From the NCBI RefSeq assembly GCF_021044425.1, contig NZ_JAJNEC010000006.1:353431-417430 (forward strand): a stretch of DNA of 64,000 nucleotides, given 5' to 3'. How positions within the stretch are numbered: position 1 is the first letter of the stretch; each line of letters opens with the position of its first letter. The notes beneath the pieces are model-generated. The model saw only the letters and a program-made list of their open reading frames with translations. It made no database searches and had not been told where the DNA came from. Shown in pieces: positions 17,536-26,354 of the stretch. This DNA comes from Niabella pedocola (lineage in GTDB: Bacteria > Bacteroidota > Bacteroidia > Chitinophagales > Chitinophagaceae). Made by a program: the position numbers and the translations under genes.

Positions 17536-18279
17536 TTATTTAAAGGCGGGCGCCAGCAAAGCGGCAGAGGTTTCATCCAGATACAAGCTGCAGGAGGGGT
17601 GCTCCTGTAAAATACTTGCGGGGAAGAGCGGGTTTACCGGCTGCTCCACGCTATTCTTAATGGCCTGCGCCTTACGGCTGTCCGGTACAGAGCAAATGAT
17701 ATGCGCAGATTTCATGATCTGTTTTACAGACATGCTGATGGCCTGCGCCGGCACATCGTTTATGGTGGCAAACCATCCTTCGCCCATTTGTTGCAGCCGG
17801 CATTTTTCATCCAGGTTTACAATCAGGTAAGGATCTTCGGTATGGAAATCGGCGGGAGGATCATTAAACGCCAGGTGCCCGTTTTCCCCGATGCCCACCA
17901 GGGCAACATCAATAGGGTATTGCCGGATCAGCCCGTTTAAACGCTGGCGCTCTGCTTCGGCGTCGTTTTCTCCGTTTATGAGATAATAGGCTTTTAGCGG
18001 GCCTACCTTATCCAGGAAACGTTCTTTGAGATATTTTCTGAAGCTCGCAGGATGGGTAACGGGAAGCCCGATGTATTCGTCAAGGTGAAACATCACTACC
18101 TTGCTCCAGTCAATGTCTTCCCGGATCAGTTGTTCAATTGTCTGAAACTGGCTGGTGCCGGTGGCAAGGATGATGTTTGCTTTTCCGGTTTGCTCAATAG
18201 CCCGGCGGATGAGGATGGCGGTTTGTGTTCCGGCGGCATTTCCAAGGGCATACTTATCGTTTTGTATGATCAATTCCAT
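17536..18279 (-). CDS. nagB: Glucosamine-6-phosphate deaminase-like protein
   Basis: A 247-residue cytoplasmic enzyme of the NagB/6-phosphogluconolactonase fold, expected to convert an amino-sugar 6-phosphate to ketose phosphate plus ammonia. Motifs: LATGTSQ phosphate loop at about 39-45, FHLDEYIGL at about 68-76 with the catalytic Asp, and GIGENGHLAFNDP at about 131-143 with the catalytic His. Compared with E. coli NagB (NDGHIAFNEP) the Asp before Gly-His is Asn and the Glu after Asn is Asp, a variant also found in other lineages. It heads a minus-strand operon and diverges from the permease/nagA pair across operator-like sites. Confidence 0.82.
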   Translation of the reverse strand: MELIIQNDKYALGNAAGTQTAILIRRAIEQTGKANIILATGTSQFQTIEQLIREDIDWSKVVMFHLDEYIGLPVTHPASFRKYLKERFLDKVGPLKAYYLINGENDAEAERQRLNGLIRQYPIDVALVGIGENGHLAFNDPPADFHTEDPYLIVNLDEKCRLQQMGEGWFATINDVPAQAISMSVKQIMKSAHIICSVPDSRKAQAIKNSVEQPVNPLFPASILQEHPSCSLYLDETSAALLAPAFK

Positions 18280-18379
18280 AGCAATAAACTTAATTTAAAA
18301 GGTGAAGCGATGCATACATCGCATGATCAAAAGTATCAATTAACCAAGAGGAATGAAAGCCGGGCGGCGAATAAAACAA

Positions 18380-18418
18380 CGGTAACGTTATCGGCAAGGA
18401 TCCCGGTAACGTTACCGG
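18380..18418. promoter_or_regulatory. Two LacI-type operator sites between nagB and the permease gene
   Basis: Site 1 at 18380-18393 (CGGTAACGTTATCG) is a near-palindrome with one mismatch. Site 2 at 18403-18418 (CCGGTAACGTTACCGG) is a perfect 16-bp palindrome. Their centres are 24 bp apart. They lie in the 234-bp divergent region 18280-18513 and resemble the palindrome at 12787. A weak -7-like TACCTTAG sits at 18461-18468 ahead of the permease gene. Confidence 0.65.
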
Positions 18419-18513
18419 ATATTTGTGGGCGCTAAAAAGAAGTAGCACATCAATAATCAATACCTTAGCAAAAACGATCAAAAGCCATCAACCGGCTGAT
18501 CCCGACGATAAAT

Positions 18514-19833
18514 ATGAAAGAGAAAAATACAAACGTATCTGCTGCTGCACTTACAAACAAACAGGTGGGGGTTTCCATAGGCATCATTGCCGTGGTATTT
18601 TTTGTGATCGGCTTTATCTCCTGGGTAAACTCTATCCTGATCCCCTATTTCAAGATCGCCTGTGAGCTCACTACCTTTGAGTCGTACTTTGTTACATTCG
18701 CTTTTTATATTTCCTACCTGATTATTTCGGTGCCTGCTTCTTATCTCTTAAAGCGAACCGGATTTAAAAAGGGAATGGCCATTGGGTTTGGGGTGATGGC
18801 CATCGGAGCCTTTCTGTTTATACCCGCCGCCGCCGTTCGTACTTATGGCCTGTTCTTAACCGGCTTGTTTGCGCTGGGAGTGGGGCTGTCTGTGCTGCAA
18901 ACCGCGGCCAACCCGTACATTACCATCCTGGGGCCCATCGACCGGGCCGCACAACGCATCAGCATCCTGGGGGTGTGTAACAAAGGCGCAGGGATACTGG
19001 CCCCGCTGATTTTTGCAGCCGTTATTTTGCGTAAAACGGATACGGAACTGTTCAACAGGATTCCGTTGATGCAACCCGGCGAAAGAGCGCTGGTGCTGGA
19101 TGAACTCATTCAGCGGGTAATGGTCCCTTATTTCGTGGTGGGCGTTGTGCTGTTGTTGCTGGGGCTGCTGATTCTGAAATCGCCATTGCCGGAGATCAAT
19201 ACGGAAAAGGAAGATCCGGAGGTGTCCAGGGCAAATGCGGATAAAAAAAGCATTTTCGATTTTCCCTACCTGATCCTGGGGGCCGTTGCCATCTTCCTGC
19301 ATGTGGGTACACAGGTAATCTCCATTGATACGATCATCGGCTATGCCACTTCCATGCACATGCCCTTGCTGGAGGCAAAGGTTTTTCCTTCCTATACGTT
19401 GTTTGCAACCATCTGCGGGTACCTGCTGGGCGTGATCCTCATACCCCGGTTCATCAGCCAGAAACGGGCGTTGCAGGTATGTACCTTGCTGGGCACTCTG
19501 TTTTCATTACTGATCCTTCTTATTAAAGGCAGCAGTACATTCCTGGGGCATACCATCGATGCCTCCATCTGGTTTATAGCGCTGCTGGGCCTGGCCAATT
19601 CACTTATATGGGCCGGCATCTGGCCGTTGGCTATAAACGGATTGGGACGGTTTACCAAACTGGGGGCTTCGGTGATGATCATGGGATTGTGCGGTAACGG
19701 TATCCTGCCGCTGGTATACGGCCACCTGGCAGACCTGCATGGTACCCGTGAGGCGTACTGGGTATTAGTGCCCTGCTATGCCTACCTGGTTTTTTATGCA
19801 TTCTATGGACACCGTATAAAAAAATGGTCGTAA
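18514..19833 (+). CDS. nagP: Sugar:proton symporter, FucP/NagP-type major facilitator
   Basis: A 439-residue inner-membrane permease with about twelve hydrophobic segments. It matches the L-fucose/glucose/galactose/N-acetylglucosamine permease group: an N-terminal FFVIGFISWVNSILIPYFK segment, the loop LKRTGFKKGMAIGFGVMAIG, and the TM4 region LFALGVGLSVLQTAANPYI with the conserved QTAANP. Adjacent nagA (10 bp downstream) and divergent nagB make N-acetylglucosamine or a related N-acetylhexosamine the likely substrate. A soluble kinase is not encoded in the window, so phosphorylation must be supplied elsewhere. The gene symbol reflects context rather than a proven substrate. Confidence 0.85.
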   Translation: MKEKNTNVSAAALTNKQVGVSIGIIAVVFFVIGFISWVNSILIPYFKIACELTTFESYFVTFAFYISYLIISVPASYLLKRTGFKKGMAIGFGVMAIGAFLFIPAAAVRTYGLFLTGLFALGVGLSVLQTAANPYITILGPIDRAAQRISILGVCNKGAGILAPLIFAAVILRKTDTELFNRIPLMQPGERALVLDELIQRVMVPYFVVGVVLLLLGLLILKSPLPEINTEKEDPEVSRANADKKSIFDFPYLILGAVAIFLHVGTQVISIDTIIGYATSMHMPLLEAKVFPSYTLFATICGYLLGVILIPRFISQKRALQVCTLLGTLFSLLILLIKGSSTFLGHTIDASIWFIALLGLANSLIWAGIWPLAINGLGRFTKLGASVMIMGLCGNGILPLVYGHLADLHGTREAYWVLVPCYAYLVFYAFYGHRIKKWS

Positions 19834-19843
19834 ATTCAAACAG

Positions 19844-21046
19844 ATGGAACGTTATCTGAAAATTATCAATGCCCGGATTCTTACGCCCCGGCGGATCATT
19901 AACGAGGGTACATTAATAGCCGCAGAAGGGCGCATTGTGTATGTGGGGGAGCAAAACCAGGAACTGCCCGGCGCCCTGGAAATCGATGCGGAAGGCCGTT
20001 TCCTGGCTCCCGGATTTATTGACCTGCATGTACACGGCGGCGGCGGATATGATTTTATGGATGGCACCGAAGAGGCATTTCTTCAAATAGCGGCAACGCA
20101 CGCACAGTATGGCACCACAGCATTATATCCTACCACCCTTACCAGCGAAAAGCAGCGCCTGCTGGATACACTGGATGTTTTTGAAAGTGCGCAACAACGG
20201 AACACACATGGAGCACAGCTTTTAGGCATGCACCTGGAAGGGCCTTATTTTGCGATGAACCAGCGCGGAGCACAGGATCCGCGTTATATCCGTAACCCCG
20301 ATCCCGAAGAGTATAAAGAAGTGATCGGGTACTCCCGTGCTATTAAACGCTGGAGCGCCGCACCGGAGCTGGAAGGGGCCATCGAATTGGGGCAATTTCT
20401 CCTGTCGAAGAACGTACTTCCTGCTATTGCACATACGGACGCGGTATATGATGAAGTGGTTACCGCTTTTGAAAACGGGTATACACTCGCCACGCACTTT
20501 TATTCGGGAATGTCCGGAGTTTCAAGAAGGAACGGCTACCGGTATGCGGGCGTTATTGAAAGCGGCTACCTGATCGACGCAATGGATGTGGAAGTGATCG
20601 CCGATGGCATTCATCTGCCGGCACCGTTATTAAAATTGATCGTAAAGATCAAGGGCGCCGACCGGATTGCGCTGATCACCGATGCCATGCGCGCTGCCGG
20701 TATGCCGGAGGGCGAGAGTGTGCTGGGGGGCAAAACAAACGGGTTAAAGGTCATTGTAGATAAAGGCGTGGCCTGGCTCCCGGACCGCAGTTCGTTTGCC
20801 GGTAGTGTGGCCACTGCCGACCGTCTTGTACGGAATATGGTGAACCTGGCAGACGTTCCGCTGGCGGATGCAGTGCGGATGATAACCGCTACACCGGCCC
20901 GTATTATGGGCATCGATGGGCAAAAGGGAGCACTGGTTGCCGGTAAGGATGCCGACCTGGTGCTTTTTGATGCGCAGGTGCATATCCATAAAACGATCAT
21001 CGGAGGACGCGTTGTTTATAGCAGGGATGCCGTTAACGCCGGGTAG
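19844..21046 (+). CDS. nagA: N-acetylglucosamine-6-phosphate deacetylase
   Basis: A 400-residue amidohydrolase that removes acetate from N-acetylhexosamine 6-phosphate before deamination by NagB. Visible family motifs: FIDLHVHGGGGYDFMDG at about 58-74, the metal ligand region HLEGPYF at about 129, AIAHTDA at about 195, ATHFYSGMSG at about 216, IADGIHLP, LITDAM with the catalytic Asp, and SFAGSV. Length and motif order are normal. It follows the permease by 10 bp. Its last 14 bp overlap the 3' end of the convergent LacI gene, so transcripts from the two strands meet. Confidence 0.93.
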   Translation: MERYLKIINARILTPRRIINEGTLIAAEGRIVYVGEQNQELPGALEIDAEGRFLAPGFIDLHVHGGGGYDFMDGTEEAFLQIAATHAQYGTTALYPTTLTSEKQRLLDTLDVFESAQQRNTHGAQLLGMHLEGPYFAMNQRGAQDPRYIRNPDPEEYKEVIGYSRAIKRWSAAPELEGAIELGQFLLSKNVLPAIAHTDAVYDEVVTAFENGYTLATHFYSGMSGVSRRNGYRYAGVIESGYLIDAMDVEVIADGIHLPAPLLKLIVKIKGADRIALITDAMRAAGMPEGESVLGGKTNGLKVIVDKGVAWLPDRSSFAGSVATADRLVRNMVNLADVPLADAVRMITATPARIMGIDGQKGALVAGKDADLVLFDAQVHIHKTIIGGRVVYSRDAVNAG

Positions 21047-22043
21047 ATTCCCGCTCGATCAGCGTGCCCGGAAGGGTTACTTCCTCGGGGATGAAATTCC
21101 GTTTACCGATATGTTTTAAAAGGAGCTCACAACTTTTTTTACCGATCTCAAATGCCGGTTCGGCAATGGTGGAAAGCGTGGGAGAAACAATGGTAGCAGC
21201 GGGGTCGTTGGTAAAACCGATAATACCTACCTGTTTGCCGATTTGAATGCCCTGTTCTTTCAGGGCGATCATGGCACCGATTGCCTTGCGGTCGTTTGCA
21301 GCAAAAATGGCGTCAGGCCGCTGTTTCAGGCTGAAAAGTTTAGCCGCATCCGACTGCCCGTTTTCCTGTGAAAAGCCCGAATGAATGATCCATTGCTCTT
21401 TTACGGGCAAGCCGTGTTTTTGCAGGGCGTCCAGGTATCCTTTTTTTCGTTTCTGGGTAAAACCCAATCCTTCGGGTCCCGCAATATGGGCAATTTTCCG
21501 GTACCCCTTTGCTATCAGGTGCTCCACTGCTTCAAAAGCGCCATTGTAATCATCCTGCATGACCTTGGAAGTGTGGATGGCATCCGGCACCCGGTCAAAA
21601 AACACGATGGGTACTCCGGTATCGATCACCTGCTGGAAATGACTGTAGGCGTCTGAATCAGAAGAAACAGCGATCAGCAACCCATCCAGGTTCGATACGG
21701 CGAGATTTTTAACGATGGACAGCTCCCGTTCCGGATCATCGTTGGTGATATGCAGGATGATATTGTAGTCCTGCTCATAAGCCACTTCCTGGATTCCGGT
21801 GATCACCGTTGAAAAATAATAATTGGTTACAAAGGGCAGGATCACTGCCAGGTTGTGCGAACTGCGGTTTACCAGCCCGGTGGCATTGAAATTGGGGCGG
21901 TAATTGAGTTCGCTGGCCATGGCCAGTACTTTTTCCCGGGTTTCCTGGTTTACATCATACGTGTCTCTTAATGCACGGGAAACCGTTGATACGGAAATAT
22001 TCAGCTTTTTGGCAATATCCTTTATGGTAACAAATCGACCCAT
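21033..22043 (-). CDS. LacI-family transcriptional regulator
   Basis: A 336-residue repressor with an N-terminal LacI helix-turn-helix (VTIKDIAKKLNISVSTVSRA, residues about 5-24), the hinge region YRPNFNATGLV at about 48-60, and a periplasmic-binding-protein-like effector domain (NLAVILPFVTNYYFS onward; GIIGFTNDPAATIVSPTLST near the C-terminus). It converges on nagA with a 14-bp overlap. The operator-like palindromes at 18380-18418 and 12787-12810 are its probable targets. The effector is likely a sugar phosphate or free amino sugar, which is inference from the regulon. Confidence 0.92.
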   Translation of the reverse strand: MGRFVTIKDIAKKLNISVSTVSRALRDTYDVNQETREKVLAMASELNYRPNFNATGLVNRSSHNLAVILPFVTNYYFSTVITGIQEVAYEQDYNIILHITNDDPERELSIVKNLAVSNLDGLLIAVSSDSDAYSHFQQVIDTGVPIVFFDRVPDAIHTSKVMQDDYNGAFEAVEHLIAKGYRKIAHIAGPEGLGFTQKRKKGYLDALQKHGLPVKEQWIIHSGFSQENGQSDAAKLFSLKQRPDAIFAANDRKAIGAMIALKEQGIQIGKQVGIIGFTNDPAATIVSPTLSTIAEPAFEIGKKSCELLLKHIGKRNFIPEEVTLPGTLIERESTRR

Positions 22044-22093
22044 GTAAACGCTTTATCGAATAGTAAATGTGCTTACGGTGAAGATACTGAAAT

Positions 22094-24202
22094 ATGGGCA
22101 GAGCTGCAGCGCGCTGGATATCAGCCCGGAATCTTTTTTGTTTGCCTGAAAAGTTGCATTTTTATAGCGTGAGGTACTTAATTCTTTTCTTTTTTCTTCT
22201 AAACACGCAGGTAATCGCTGCGCAGGAAACCGATTCCGTTAAAACCATCGATCCCGTTACGGTTACTGTAAGGGCCTTTCAGCAAAAGGAGGATATTACA
22301 ACAGCCGTGGTGCGCCGGGTGGAATATGCAGTGCCTTCCAGCAAAAGTGCATTGGTTACGGCTATGAATACGATAGCAGGTGTGCGCATGGAAGAGCGTT
22401 CGCCCGGAAGCTACCGGATCAATATCCGGGGCAGCTCGCTGCGCTCACCTTTTGGCGTAAGAAATGTAAAAGTGTATTGGGGCGGGATTCCGCTTACTGA
22501 TCCGGGTGGTAATACCTACTTCAACCAGCTGGCGTTTAATAATTTTAATGCGATTACTATTTTTAAAGGTCCGGCTTCGAGTATGTATGGCGCCGGCACC
22601 GGCGGACTGATCCTGATCGATCCTCCCGCAGCAACAAAGAGTGGTGGGGGCGTGGAATATTTTACCGGCACGTACAATGCACACCATCTCCTGGCGGAAG
22701 GCACCTTGACTAAAGATAACTACATCAATACCGTTACCTACGCGCACGATCAGTCCGATGGGTACCGCGCGCAATCGGCTATGCAGCGCAATAATTTCAG
22801 CTGGAATACGCGGATGAAATGGAAGAACCAGGAACTGATCGCCTCTGTGCTTTTTTCAGATCTGTATTATCAAACACCGGGAGCTCTTACATTACAGGAA
22901 TATCAGCAAAATCCGCAGGCAGCACGCCCAAAAGCAGGAGCTTTTCCGGGTGCAGAACAGATCAATGCCGCTATCTGGCAAAAAACGCTTACGGCAGGGG
23001 TAACCCATAAACAAAAGTTCGGGCCTTACTGGAGCAATACTACAACGGGGTATGGAGCCTACGCACTGGTTAAAAACAGCGCGGTCCGCAACTTTGAGCA
23101 ACGGAAAGAACCGCATTTCGGAGGCCGTACGGTATTTGATTTTGACAGGAAATGGGGCAGCACCGGTCTTCAGTGGAGTACGGGCCTGGAAGCCCAACAG
23201 GGCTATTCCACCATCCGTGTGTCCGATAATAGGAACGGCCGGCCGGATACCCTGCAAACAGATGATGATGTCACCATCAGCACGTACAGCATTTTTACCC
23301 AGGGCATCCTTTCATGGAAGAGCTGGAGCTATACCGCTGGTGTTAGCCTGAACCGGAGCCGGCTGCAGTTTACCCGTTTGAACGCCTATCCGGTTACCGA
23401 ACAGGTATTCCGCTATAATAACGAAGTGGCGCCACGGTTCACCGTACTGAAAAAGTTTGGACCGGTAGACCTGCTGGGCACCGTATCCCGTGGCTTTTCG
23501 CCGCCAACCGTGGCAGAGGTATTACCCTCTACCACCATTATTAACCCGGATCTGAAGGCAGAGCATGGATGGAATTATGAGCTTACGGCAAGAAAATCAT
23601 TATGGAAGGGGCAGTTGCACCTGGAAGCCACCGGCTTTTATTTTAACCTGAGCCAGGCACTGGTGCAGCGCCGCGATTCCTCCGGTGCCGATTATTTTAC
23701 CAATGCCGGAAATATCCGTCAGAAAGGAGCGGAGCTGTATGCGAATTATATACATTTCTTTCCCACAGGCCTGCTGAATTATCTGAATATTACCGCCAAT
23801 TATGCACACAGCCATTTTAAGTACAGCGATTTTATGAAAACAGGCCAGGACTATTCCGGCAAATGGGTGCCGGGCGTACCCATGAATACGCTGAACACTC
23901 AACTGGGCCTGGCCCTGAAGCCCGGCATTTATACCGATGTGAACTATTATACCGCCGCTGCAATTTTTTTAAATGATGCCAATGCGGCGCAAGCACCGGC
24001 CTATCACCTCCTGGGAATAAAACTGGGATACCGGAAACCGGTAAAGGCGGTTGATATAAATGTGTATGCCGGTGTAGATAACCTGTTCAATGAAACCTAT
24101 AGTCTGGGAAATGATATCAATGCTGCCGGAGGCCGCTATTATAATGCGGCACCGCTCAGGAATTACTACCTGGGTGCCGCAATAGGACTACGCAGGCATT
24201 AA
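22094..24202 (+). CDS. TonB-dependent outer-membrane receptor (not SusC-type)
   Basis: A 702-residue receptor with a plug domain (AMNTIAGVRMEERSPGSYRI, IRGSSLRSPFGVRNVKVYWG, ITIFKGPASSMYGAGTGGLI) and a C-terminal barrel ending in NYYLGAAIGLRRH. It lacks the carboxypeptidase-like domain of SusC and has no SusD partner, which points to iron-chelate, cobalamin or similar transport. The signal sequence (RYLILFFFLLNTQVIAAQ) begins about 25 residues after the ATG at 22094; a GTG at 22169 or TTG at 22154 may be the true start. Its end overlaps the convergent TM2 gene by 4 bp. Confidence 0.85.
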   Translation: MGRAAARWISARNLFCLPEKLHFYSVRYLILFFFLLNTQVIAAQETDSVKTIDPVTVTVRAFQQKEDITTAVVRRVEYAVPSSKSALVTAMNTIAGVRMEERSPGSYRINIRGSSLRSPFGVRNVKVYWGGIPLTDPGGNTYFNQLAFNNFNAITIFKGPASSMYGAGTGGLILIDPPAATKSGGGVEYFTGTYNAHHLLAEGTLTKDNYINTVTYAHDQSDGYRAQSAMQRNNFSWNTRMKWKNQELIASVLFSDLYYQTPGALTLQEYQQNPQAARPKAGAFPGAEQINAAIWQKTLTAGVTHKQKFGPYWSNTTTGYGAYALVKNSAVRNFEQRKEPHFGGRTVFDFDRKWGSTGLQWSTGLEAQQGYSTIRVSDNRNGRPDTLQTDDDVTISTYSIFTQGILSWKSWSYTAGVSLNRSRLQFTRLNAYPVTEQVFRYNNEVAPRFTVLKKFGPVDLLGTVSRGFSPPTVAEVLPSTTIINPDLKAEHGWNYELTARKSLWKGQLHLEATGFYFNLSQALVQRRDSSGADYFTNAGNIRQKGAELYANYIHFFPTGLLNYLNITANYAHSHFKYSDFMKTGQDYSGKWVPGVPMNTLNTQLGLALKPGIYTDVNYYTAAAIFLNDANAAQAPAYHLLGIKLGYRKPVKAVDINVYAGVDNLFNETYSLGNDINAAGGRYYNAAPLRNYYLGAAIGLRRH

Positions 24203-24576
24203 AAGTTACGGGGCTGGTTAAAGGCCGCAGCAATCAATGCGGCTACTTCGTAAGCCTGTTTGGCGTTATAACGGGTGGTAAGTGCATTAATATTAATGAT
24301 GTCCACGATGGTCCCGATCAGGCAGAGCCCGCCTGTTAGCAGGTAAATAATACCCAGTGCAATATCGCCGGTAATGAGCCGGTGAATACCCGCCACGCCT
24401 ACAAATCCCAGCAGCGATAATAACAGGAGCTCCTGGCGTGATTTTCTTCTCCGCTGATAAAGCATCAGGAACTGTTCCTGTTGCGGTACGCTCATATCGC
24501 GGGTGATGTTGAGGATTGTTACTAATTCATCGTATTCAATATCCGGGATGGCCCGTAATACTTGTTCCTGGTTCAT
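24199..24576 (-). CDS. Small TM2-like membrane protein
   Basis: A 125-residue protein with a soluble, charged N-terminal half (residues 1-48) and two hydrophobic helices at about 49-68 (ELLLLSLLGFVGVAGIHRLI) and 73-95 (ALGIIYLLTGGLCLIGTIVD), followed by a short C-terminal tail. The GxxGxHRxxxG turn between helices is typical of TM2-domain proteins. Its first 41 bp overlap the 3' end of the DUF2752 gene in another frame, so they are co-translated. Function of the family in bacteria is unknown. Confidence 0.75.
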   Translation of the reverse strand: MNQEQVLRAIPDIEYDELVTILNITRDMSVPQQEQFLMLYQRRRKSRQELLLLSLLGFVGVAGIHRLITGDIALGIIYLLTGGLCLIGTIVDIININALTTRYNAKQAYEVAALIAAAFNQPRNF

Positions 24577-24862
24577 AATTATTGTTTTTGTTGGTTATAG
24601 GTAGTGATTTGATCGTTTGCCAGATCAGCACTGCAGTGGCGGGAATGCCCAATTTATGCTCCTGCCAGGCCGTGCCAAAATGAAGATGAAGCGTGTGGTG
24701 CATGGCATGCCCGATGCCGCATCCAGGACACCAGCTGATACCGAGGGCCCTGAACGGACAAAGCGAAAAACTGCTTGCTGTGTTCATAAAAAACAACAGG
24801 ATCAATACCGCACTCCAGGTGATCGTTTCGCCGTATTTTAAAAGGAATGCCTGCACGTTCAT
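24536..24862 (-). CDS. DUF2752 membrane protein
   Basis: A 108-residue protein with two predicted helices (residues about 13-30 and 68-86) and the DUF2752 signature FSLCPFRALGISWCPGCGIG (about 31-50), where two cysteine motifs surround the turn, followed by HAMHHTLHLHFGTAW. The conserved Cys and His residues suggest metal or redox chemistry, but no function is established. It overlaps the start of the TM2-like gene by 41 bp; the DUF2752/TM2 pairing is common in Bacteroidota. Confidence 0.8.
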   Translation of the reverse strand: MNVQAFLLKYGETITWSAVLILLFFMNTASSFSLCPFRALGISWCPGCGIGHAMHHTLHLHFGTAWQEHKLGIPATAVLIWQTIKSLPITNKNNNYEPGTSITGHPGY

Positions 24863-24947
24863 AGAACAAATCTACTAAACTCCGGGGCTGTTTGGAAAAC
24901 CGATATCGGTAAGCGGGACTCAAACGGCGGTCAATTGCACATTTTTT

Positions 24948-25066
24948 AATTTGAAAATTTGTGAATGTGGAAATTTGAAAATGGAGATACGGTCTCCTGA
25001 ACCAGGAGCTGGTGCATCACATCGAACAGGAACGCTGTGAACCTTAAACCTTGAACTTCAAACCCG
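24948..25066. repeat. Short-period tandem repeats in the gap before the ABC operon end
   Basis: Two arrays lie in the 209-bp gap 24863-25071. At 24948-24986 AATTTGAA-like units repeat every 8 bp. At 25039-25066 units GAACCTT, AAACCTT, GAACTTC, AAACCCG repeat every 7 bp. They match families elsewhere in the window. No gene is visible in this gap. Confidence 0.7.
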
Positions 25067-25071
25067 TAACA

Positions 25072-26349
25072 TCACTTCCGCATCGCCCAGCGGATCATTT
25101 CTTTCCAGGTGGGTTTTTTACCATACATTAAAATACCCGTCCGGTAAATTTTTCCGGCAAACCAGGTAACGAACAGGAAGGAGGCCATCAGCACAAACAT
25201 GCTCAATGCCAGTTGCCAGTAGGGAACAGTGCCGGGCATCCCATATGGTACACGGGCCATCATCACCAGGGGGGAGGTAAAAGGAATGATACTGCCCCAT
25301 ACAGCCAGCGGACTACCCGGATCCTTTGCAGCCGTCATCATAATGAAGAAGGCGAAAATAATGATCATCGTAATGGGAAAGCTAAGCGATTGCGCCTCAC
25401 GCATGTCCTCATTTACAGTGCTTCCAACGGCTGCATAAATAGAGGCATAAAAGAAAAATCCGCCCAGGAAATAGAAAACAAAAAGGGCAAGGATGACGGG
25501 TACATTGGTGCTGGTGAACAATTGCTGTACCCCGCCCACGGCGCCGGTAAGCGCGCTGTTGTTCAGCATACCGGATCCGGCCCGGGTAGCATTGTAAATA
25601 ATAAAAATAAAGGCAATCCAAAGCAGGAACTGGGTAAGCGCCACACAGGCAATGCCGATGATCTTACCAATCATCAGCTGGAAGGGCTTTACGGAAGACA
25701 CGATGATCTCCGCGATCCGGTTGGTTTTTTCTTCCATCACGCCCATCATCACCTGGGCGCCGTAAATAATCAGGATAAAATATATCAGGAAACCGGATAC
25801 AAAACCGATACCATAGGCCACGGATGCATCCGTTGTTTTGTGTTCCATGTTCTCCGATTTTACCTTCAGCTGGCTTTCATTAAGCAATTGTTGCTTGAGG
25901 GTATCGATGCCCAGGTTCTCGTATTTGATCTCATTCCAGATCGTATTCAGTTTGGTTTGTACATCGGATACCGCACCCAGTGTTTTTTTTGATTTTACTA
26001 CCAGCTGGTCAGGGGAGTGGCTCACCATCGTATTGGCGGGGATCACCAGGTAGCCGTCAAATCCTTTTTGCTCAAATTGCTTGTCGAGCGTGGCAGGCAT
26101 TTCCTGTACCAGTGTGAAGGTACTGTTAGGGAAATCCTTGTTGGCCTTGTCGATGCGTTGCTGTGTAAAGCTTCCGGAGGAGTCAATAATTGCGATCTTC
26201 AGCTTTGTACCTGCTTTTTCAGAGAGATAAGACGTACCGAAGATCAGGGCCAGGTAAAGCAGCGGAAACAACAGGGTAGTGATGATGAACGTGCGTTTAC
26301 GAACCCTGCTCAGGTATTCGCGTTGTATAATTAAGGAGATCTTATTCAT
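25072..26349 (-). CDS. ABC-2 type exporter permease (NatB/YhaP-like)
   Basis: A 425-residue permease with one N-terminal helix (residues about 20-40), a large extracytoplasmic domain (about 45-180), then five or six helices (from VAYGIGFVSGFLIYFILIIYG onward) and a short basic tail. This topology is that of ABC-2 subunits of the Na+ efflux/YhaP group. It starts 5 bp after the ATPase gene stop, so the two form one exporter. Substrate is unknown; sodium or a small toxic molecule is the usual guess for the family. Confidence 0.88.
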   Translation of the reverse strand: MNKISLIIQREYLSRVRKRTFIITTLLFPLLYLALIFGTSYLSEKAGTKLKIAIIDSSGSFTQQRIDKANKDFPNSTFTLVQEMPATLDKQFEQKGFDGYLVIPANTMVSHSPDQLVVKSKKTLGAVSDVQTKLNTIWNEIKYENLGIDTLKQQLLNESQLKVKSENMEHKTTDASVAYGIGFVSGFLIYFILIIYGAQVMMGVMEEKTNRIAEIIVSSVKPFQLMIGKIIGIACVALTQFLLWIAFIFIIYNATRAGSGMLNNSALTGAVGGVQQLFTSTNVPVILALFVFYFLGGFFFYASIYAAVGSTVNEDMREAQSLSFPITMIIIFAFFIMMTAAKDPGSPLAVWGSIIPFTSPLVMMARVPYGMPGTVPYWQLALSMFVLMASFLFVTWFAGKIYRTGILMYGKKPTWKEMIRWAMRK

Positions 26350-26354
26350 AGAAA

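Noticed and set aside
25213..25992. Plus-strand 259-codon open frame
   Set aside because: Fully antisense to the ABC permease, which has clear family motifs; the translation shows no recognisable domain.
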